From NCBI RefSeq assembly GCF_932526225.1, contig NC_064037.1:17336471-17400470 (forward strand): a stretch of DNA of 64,000 bases, given 5' to 3'. Numbering within the stretch: position 1 is the first letter of the stretch; each line of letters starts with the position of its first letter. The notes beneath the pieces were generated by a model. That model searched no databases. It had not been told where the DNA came from and saw only the letters and a list, made by a program, of their open reading frames with translations. This document shows positions 57,701 through 64,000 of the stretch, one piece after another. Origin of the DNA: Nematostella vectensis. Taxonomy: Eukaryota > Cnidaria > Anthozoa > Actiniaria > Edwardsiidae. A program made the translations under genes and the position numbers.

Positions 57701-58616
57701 GGAGCAAAAGCTTTATTATTGAGGAAAAAATAAGCAAAAATCTATCAAAATTCCGCACAAGAAACAAATGAATATATAAAGATTAAAAGGAACAAAGTAA
57801 AGTCTATAGAGTCCATATATAATATCAAACTTTTCGCGAAGAAGAACTTTTTTTATTTAATCTCTTGGGGTAAGCAGTAAGTGCTTATAATAGATATAAA
57901 AATTAGTTGTAGACTAATTATTTGTCTTCTAAAATCTGTTGAAATTGAAACTAATAACAAAGGTGTGAAGGGCTCTTTAATGTAGTGAACCTAAGTGAAC
58001 CTTGTAATGATGACCATAATGAACGGTCCCGTATCTATTCCCAAACAAGGTGCGGCTTTACCAAGTGAGCTCTTGTCGCTTGCTGGCCTTATTATCCGGA
58101 CACCACTACGAAATCACGTGTATCAATGTCCGAGATAGTCCACCTAACCGCCTCATAACCGGCAGTTACGACAGACGTGTCCGAATTTTCGACACACGCT
58201 GCGAATCACCTACCCAGACCCTGTGCGGCCACTCGGATTACGTCACCACTGTGCAAATGGACGAATGGAAAGTTGTGAGCGGATCACGTGATGGAATTAC
58301 TTGTGTTTGGGATCAGCGAATGGCGTCAATGCTGTGGTCCACACATGCGCGCCATCCCGTACGTCATTGCCGCTTTAGTAGGAACAGGATGCTGACTGCA
58401 AATATCCCCGAAGGGCAGTTTACGCACGAGAATTCGTGGTATGCGGACGACCTTATTCTTCATCGTAAGAATCGCGGGACGTTGAGGCTCTTTGATTTTG
58501 AGGCGGAAAATGTGAGTTTAGACGTCCCCGAGATTTGCTCTTCCAACTACGACGACACCACAGGGTATAATTACAACATTGCCTTAGCCACGCCCTATGA
58601 CGTCATAGACGAGTAA
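54750..58616 (+). CDS. FBXW8: F-box/WD-repeat protein 8 (FBXW8)
   Basis: FBXW8 is the substrate receptor of the CUL7 (and CUL1) ubiquitin ligase, which in vertebrates acts at the Golgi and in growth control. Five exons with consistent phases give 636 residues: 54750-55476, 56464-56664, 56944-57143, 57412-57627, 58050-58616. The N-terminus (FRLEWEKEI) matches the conserved start of the family. The F-box (about 145-190) reads LLEQLIFDIDEVTAIPFFDL then QLPREVGMKIL and SKSWKSLAEDELLWF. WD repeats follow: AGYSTGTVLLWDFEG, ENGRVNIWQN, CINVRDSPPNRLITGSYDRR and GHSDYVTTVQMDEWKVVSGS with TCVWDQRM. The end matches the human C-terminus in layout (RGTLRLFDFE; LATPYD). Human FBXW8 is 598 residues. Intron 1 carries a hairpin. 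Confidence 0.93.
56211..56318 (+). repeat. Hairpin in FBXW8 intron 1
   Basis: AGTGATTAGTATTCCCTTAA GTTG is answered about 45 bases later by CAACTTAGGGAATACTAATC AC. The arms are about 25 bp with one mismatch. It looks like a short MITE or a small foldback. Confidence 0.65.
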
Positions 58617-58660
58617 TCGAAAGACAAAACCTGTTACAACTACTATAACATTCCAACGCA

Positions 58661-58670
58661 ATTAAAAATA
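58661..58670 (+). terminator. Possible FBXW8 poly(A) signal
   Basis: ATTAAA lies about 45 bases past the stop. It is a weak variant of AATAAA. Confidence 0.25.
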
Positions 58671-59094
58671 TAACATTTACTTTAGAAATTCCGATTTTAC
58701 TAGTTAACGAATCAGATATTCTATCAAATATTAAGACTCGGGAGAGCTAAGCTTTACTTATGACATAGTTTTATTAGCTATTTGCTATGCAAATGGTTTC
58801 TTTGTCAGCGCCTTCAAACTATATTTGTATGTATTTTCTCTTGTCCGGCCCTTTCTTCATACAGTCTCTAGTCAACTGTTTTTACCCCGCTCTAGTAATC
58901 GACTCTTTGCTCCGGTATAAAAGGACACAAAGCTCCGGTATAAAAGGAATAACACAGTCCCCCCCCCCCCCTTTCTCATTACATTTTAACCATTAGCACG
59001 GCTAACATTGTCTACAAATCTTTTGGCTTAAATTCCTAAAAAAAAACAATTTCTTGTAAAGCAAGATAGCAGTTTACCTTTTGGGGGTGTTCAA

Positions 59095-59985
59095 ACGTTG
59101 TATTATCCCTGAGTCTTTTTATCCATGAGCCTTATACATGAGCTGTATTATCCATGAGCCGTATTATCCATGGGCCTTATTATCCATGCGCCTTTTTATC
59201 CATGAGCCGTATAATCCATGAGCCTTATGTCCATGAGCCGTATTATCCATGAGCCGTATTATCCATGAGCCTTATTATCCACGAGCCTTATTATCCATGA
59301 GCCTTTTTATCCATGAGCCTTATTGTCCATGAGCCTTATTATCCATGAGCCTTATTATCCATGAGCCTTTTTATCCATGAGCCGTATTATCCATGAGCCT
59401 TATTATCCATGAGCCTTTTTATCCATGAGCTGTATCATCCATGAGCCTTATTATCCATGAGCCTTATTATCCATGAGCCTTTTTATCCATGAGCCGTATT
59501 ATCCATGAGCCTTATTATCCATGAGCCGTATTACCCATGAGCCTTTTTATCCATAAGCCGTATTATCCATGAGCCTTATTATCCATGAGCCTTATTATCC
59601 ATGAGCCTTATTATCCATGAGCCGTATTATCCATGAGTCTTATTATCCATGAGCCTTATTATCCATGAGCCGTATTATCCATGAGCCGTATTATCCATGA
59701 GCCGTATTATCCATGAGACTTATTATCCATGAGACTTTTTATCCATGAGCCGTATTATCCATGAGCCGTATTATCCATGAGCCTTTTTATCCATGAGCCG
59801 TATAATCCACGAGCCTTATTATCAATGATACTTTTTATCCATGAGCCTTATTATCCATGAGCCTTTTTATCCATGAGCCGTATTATCCATGAGCCCTTTT
59901 ATCCATGAGCCGTATTATCCATGAGCCTTTTTACTCATGAGCCGTATTATCCATGAGCCTTATTAACCATGAGCCGTATTCAATG
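59095..59985 (+). repeat. 16-bp minisatellite, about 55 copies
   Basis: Unit TATTATCCATGAGCCT with GCCG, TTTTTATCC and GACT variants. Starts about 480 bases after the FBXW8 stop. Confidence 0.95.
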
Positions 59986-60100
59986 AATCGAGTCGATTGT
60001 TTCATCTTCATTTGCATGTGTACGTCAAAGATGGTTCATTGAAACAATATACCAAACAATGACAATATATACATTGTTTCATTGTAAGGTATTTGGGTTG

Positions 60101-60229
60101 CTACTGAGCATGCGCACTAGGCTCGTCCCCAGGCGTCTGTGAGCTGCGCGTCCACCTTTTAAATGACGTCACTTTTTTCCCCGGCTTGCTATGCTCTCGT
60201 GGCAGGTCACCTACAAGAGCGTCCGCCAT
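60101..60229 (-). other. Short frame with an ATGGCGGAC start, perhaps a first exon
   Basis: 42 codons from AAAATGGCGGAC (ATG 60227-60229): MADALVGDLPREHSKPGKK and on to TAG (60101-60103). A donor-like GTAG|GTGACC lies 19 bases in. The start context matches the other TISU-type starts in the window. No downstream exon was found, so it may be a leader exon or chance. Confidence 0.25.
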
Positions 60230-60519
60230 TTTGAGTTCGAATAAGTAGGGCTGACCAAGAATATTAGGCTGATCGCGCACGCGGTTTTAATAGCTCTCGC
60301 AGTGGTTTTAAAGCTGTGAAAAGGCTAAGACGTTAAAACTCGTTTGGGCTGGAACCATGAAATACTTCTAGAATATACTTCTACAAATCCAAAAAAGGTT
60401 AAAAGGATCCGATAAAAGAGTTTTCAGCAGCATGAATCTGATATTTTCCTTTGAGCAAAAATAGAAATACCATGCTGATGAGTCTTAAAAAGGACGAAAC
60501 ATGCAAACCGGCTATGGGC

Positions 60520-60674
60520 TAGCGTTCCGTCATCGTCCCAACTGATGTGCGAGCGTTCCGTCATCGTCCCAACTGATGTGCGAGCGTTCCGTCATCGTCC
60601 CGACTGATGTGTGAGCGTTCCGTCATTGTCCCGACCGACGTGCGAGCGTTCCGTCATTGTCCTGACTGATGCGC
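60520..60674 (+). repeat. 31-bp tandem repeat, five copies
   Basis: Unit GAGCGTTCCGTCATCGTCCC AACTGATGTGC, with CG to TG type changes among copies. Confidence 0.92.
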
Positions 60675-60755
60675 GGCCTGAACCGCCACAGGTAGCCCAA
60701 CACTAGCAACGGATGTAACGCGACGTTCGCTATAAACCAACAACTAGTAGCTTAC

Positions 60756-60778
60756 GTTACCACTGTTGCCGTGGTAAC
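60756..60778. promoter_or_regulatory. X-box-like palindrome
   Basis: GTTACCACTGTTGCCGTGGT AAC. The right 14 bases (60765-60778, GTTGCCGTGGTAAC) fit the RFX X-box pattern. The whole is also an 8-bp inverted repeat (GTTACCAC/GTGGTAAC). No gene start was seen beside it. Confidence 0.35.
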
Positions 60779-61729
60779 ATGAAATTATAATGCTTTTTCA
60801 GAACCTTACTACGGAAACAAGAAGGGACCACATTTCTCTTTTCAACTTAAAAAATGCAATGAACTAGTTTAATTAATTTATTATTTTTTGGTATTCCAAT
60901 CGTGAACCTGGCACACATTTTCTAACATATTACTTTAACCAACTATCAATTTTTCTAATGCCAAAAGTCCAATGGGCTAGAACTACGTGTTCAATTAAGA
61001 GCAATTACTAGGATGGAATAGAATTGTTTTCCTCTTGGCGATTTTTATTTTGTGCTTTAGTTTTTAGATCTCAAACTCTCTTTTTGCAGCTCGTCTAATT
61101 ATGATTTGGGTCTTGCATATTCTCTTCTAAAAATTTGATGTGCAGTTCTTAAATGTGATCTTAAATGTTAGTGTATATGAAAATATGATTCCCAATTAAT
61201 CATGAGAAGAGAACTACACAAATTATCAATAGCAATATTCTGAAGGAATAAAAGCAATATCCTCCAAAACGGTTCATTAATCGATATCTAATATCTCTTA
61301 TAAAAGAAAAATCTTTATTACCAAAAATCCCTGATTTTCCATAATCCCCGATTATTTTACAGCCTTTTGAATATACCAGTCTGTAAAACACCTACTTGCC
61401 CAGTCCCCTCACGGATAAAGCTCCAGTTGGCGCGAAATGATCACCATATAAGGAGAATTGCGAGAGCTCGCGTGAATTTGCGAGAGAAAACAAATTTGGC
61501 TACATGCGGCGTCTTTACCTTGCAATTTTATTAGACGTGGAAATAAAGTGCTTTTTCTATTATTGGCGGGCTTAAAATGAAAATATAACCTTAACAAATA
61601 TAAAACGTATATCCTGCTTGCATTTTAAAGTAGCCACTTATTGATAATTCAAATGATTTTGCAATTTTGAAGCCATTTACTTTGCGTTACTTGCCCCAAT
61701 GGTGCCATTGCCTCTATCATACTTTACTA

Positions 61730-62960
61730 AACTAGTTGTACGAAATGCTGATTATCTCGCTTAAAGATGGGTCCTTTAGATATCGATATAGATTGCATAT
61801 AATTTAGATAATGTTTAACCCCCAAAACCTGGATGAAATGCTAAAGGACCCACATTTTTTTTGCACAAACAGTGGTATAATTTAATTTGCTTTGACATTT
61901 TTGCTGTGTAGGTATACATCATATTTTGTTCCGTCTCAGAGAGACGAGATGTAGAGATGTAATAATCGCTAAATCCTTCTTTTCGCCTTTGTCCTCTCAG
62001 TGCTCTGACCAGATATCAATATAAAGCATTCAATGTGCATTTTTTAGACTAGTCGTAAATGAAAATGACCCTTTGAACAGTCTATTTTTTCTAATCCTTT
62101 CATCTCATCGTATTGCGTGACGGCACCATTTTGGTGTGGGTAACAGCAATTCCACCTCGCACTAAATGCTTGCTACCTTGCTCAAAGTTGGGTCCTTTGG
62201 GTATTCGTATAGATCACGTAATTTCAATGATACACGATCCTCAAAACCTGGATAAATTGCTAAAGGACCTATATTTTTTCGCACAAATAGTGATCATATT
62301 TTTGTCTCGTGTAGGACATCGTATTTTGTGAGCCGTGCGCTCTCTGCCTTTTAAAATGTAAACATTGCTAAACTCCATGACAAAAGAATGCAAAAAGTAT
62401 TTGTTATTTACAGTATGTATGTGATTTAGTAGCCATCTGCCTTTCCAAGGGTACTAGATTCTCAATCGGGATGGTTTGAGTAGTTATTTTTTGCCATTCT
62501 CATAGCATCATTTGCTTTAGCCACAAAAAGTTCAATTTCACCTCGCACAAAATGCTTGTATAAAGTGGGGTCCTTTATGTATTCGTATTCAGGGGCAGCG
62601 GAGTGGTCCTATAAGTGGGGGGGGGGGGGGCGAAAGTTTGGGGGGATGGGTGGGTAGTGGTCTCAGGGGGAGGGGTGGTTGGTGGCTTCAGGGGGGAGGG
62701 GTCAGGGTGGTGATTCCAAATCCTATTTATAAGAACACGGAGATTTGAAAATGCTCAACAAATTTGTTGTCGGTTGCATATATACCGCTATATCTAAAGA
62801 AACATCCGCTTAGAAAAGTGGGGGGGCTGGCGCCCCCCTGCCCCTCCCCTCCCGCCGTCCCTGGTATAGATCACTGATAATTTCAATGATATACGATCCT
62901 CAAAACCTGGGTTGAAAGCTAAATGACCCACATTTTTTCGCCTTATAAGATTTGCTTATA
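61730..62960 (+). repeat. Three degenerate tandem units of about 400 bp
   Basis: Each unit reads ...AAATGCTTG.., GGGTCCTTT, CGTATAGATCAC, CCTCAAAACCTGG, GCTAAAGGACC, ATTTTTT. Starts are near 61740, 62160 and 62540. The third is split by the insertion at 62589-62863. Confidence 0.75.
62589..62863. mobile_element. G-rich TIR element, hAT-like ends, nested in a tandem unit
   Basis: Starts CAGGGGCAGCGGAG at 62590 and ends, on the other strand, CAGGGACGGCGGGA. GTAT flanks both sides (62585-62588 and 62864-62867). The undisturbed sister unit at about 62199-62212 reads TATTCGTATAGATCAC without the insert. The interior is G/C-rich at both ends, non-coding. Confidence 0.78.
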
Positions 62961-63430
62961 AATTTTCATTTTTTTGTAAGTGCTCATGTAAATATTACAT
63001 TACAAAATACTTAAGTTATGTCAAGTCAGAAAAAGACGATTGACGAAAACGGCAAACAGGTAAACCGTTTAATTTTGTTTAAGGTTTCGTACTTGTATTC
63101 ACCGTATTAGAGACGGTATCTGAATGTAAAACTTGCTGTGTTCAAACAAAAAAAGTACGCTGCACGGCTTCCGGTAAAGGAGGAAAAAAACTAGCTACAC
63201 GGCTGTCTCTTATTTTCACGATTTTTAGCCTAAATAACAAGTTTCTGGCTTTAAAACACTTCCACGATTATTAAGAACAGCCAAGCGACGATTTTTAGCC
63301 TGAAAAGCTATGCAACAAACGGCCCGCAAATGCTCGGCAAAGTATGAACGAAGCGTGGAGTTTTCATGCATCGTTTGGAGATTTCATGCATCGTTCATTG
63401 TGCCGAGCATTCGCATGTCGCCTTTTGCGA

Positions 63431-63492
63431 ATATTTTCAAGCTCGAATGAAGCGAATGAAGATATTTTCAAGCTCGAATGAAGCGAATGAAG
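63431..63492 (+). repeat. 31-bp direct duplication
   Basis: ATATTTTCAAGCTCGAATGA AGCGAATGAAG occurs twice in a row. Just upstream, TTTCATGCATCGTT is also repeated (63362 and 63382). Confidence 0.9.
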
Positions 63493-63722
63493 ATGCAGAC
63501 TGTGCGCGAGCTGACAAGTTTGATTTTCGCGCCACGCGCCCGCAATACGTTTGTCGGTCAGCTACAAAGGTGTTTTACAGACTGGTATATTCAAAGGGCT
63601 GTAAAAACATCGGGGAATATGGGAAATCGGAGATTTTTGGTTATGACGATTCTTCTAGCATAGGAGATATAAGATATCGATGATTGAGCCGTTTTGAAGG
63701 ATATCGGTTTTATTCCTTCAGA

Positions 63723-64000
63723 TGCACTTTAAGGTTGTTATTATAAACACAATTGTTCTTTGCATTTTAGAAGGTATCTAGAAGACTAATATATAGATTT
63801 AGGCACTGCCTAAAAGCGGAGCCAGCATCATTTTTTTCAGCATAAACTTGTGTAGAACCCCCTTCCCTGCACTTTCATTATGCATCATGTTCCACCACCC
63901 ACAAAAACAGCACCATATGTAAAACATATAAAGATTGCATGTTCTATAAATACTGCAACTATTATTAAAAGGTGTCCTCCCAATCCTCCTGGGGAATACT
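63723..64000. other. Right-edge sequence
   Basis: Nothing recognisable; AT-rich, non-coding by eye. Confidence 0.3.

Larger units (their letters stand above)
61240..63722. mobile_element. 2.5-kb element with inverted arms of about 165 bp
   Basis: Left end TCTGAAGGAATAAAAGCAAT and, on the other strand, right end TCTGAAGGAATAAAACCGAT. The arms run inward over 61240-61405 and 63560-63722 (inner end GGTGTTTTACAGACTGGTAT), with similarity near 80% by eye. The interior carries degenerate repeats, a nested TIR element and no intact protein. No target duplication was recognised. Confidence 0.7.

Noticed and set aside
59095..59985. CRISPR or promoter array of TATTATCCATGAGCC units
   Set aside because: Pure 16-bp tandem repeat with point variants and no spacers.

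Overview
The window looks like genomic DNA of an anthozoan cnidarian, probably a sea anemone such as Nematostella or a relative. This is an inference. It rests on an AT-rich sequence, spliced animal genes with bilaterian-like intron positions, a SWIM/YqaJ-type gene of a sort common in cnidarians, very many short inverted-repeat elements, and long minisatellites. No species marker was seen. All exon joins were placed by eye from GT/AG sites, reading phase and recognisable protein families.

Layout. 1-1171 (-): a SWIM/YqaJ-type gene, cut by the left edge and interrupted by an in-frame TGA. 3802-5599 (-): MED31 (Mediator), with a duplicated tail. 5.6-10.8 kb: foldback and terminal-inverted-repeat (TIR) elements. 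10947-14101 (+): eIF4H, sharing an 85-bp divergent promoter with a candidate minus-strand first exon. 16641-18585 (+): TMEM167/Kish. 19383-22955 (-): a 1040-residue protein with a CXC-type cysteine domain and a transposase-like core, head to head with a GXYLT-type xylosyltransferase (23623-26821, +). 27-44 kb: almost gene-free, made of minisatellites (25, 29, 37, about 26, 32 and 16 bp units), TIR elements and a LINE fragment. 44856-54369 (-): a ZDHHC5/8-like palmitoyltransferase whose introns hold a 2.2-kb minisatellite and a decayed LINE. 54750-58616 (+): FBXW8, divergent from ZDHHC across a 380-bp promoter with an NRF1-type palindrome. 59-64 kb: more satellites and nested TIR elements.

The genes are ordinary housekeeping genes (translation, Mediator, Golgi, palmitoylation, ubiquitin ligase, Notch O-glycan extension) and form no pathway; three lie in divergent pairs. 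The most unusual theme is tandem duplication anchored on exon edges. The ZDHHC minisatellite starts at the first intron base and copies the 5' splice site about 85 times. The eIF4H exon-5 end with its donor is copied four times. The MED31 last-exon tail is duplicated behind its stop. Several mobile elements sit inside satellites or repeats, so the uninterrupted target can be read from neighbouring copies.
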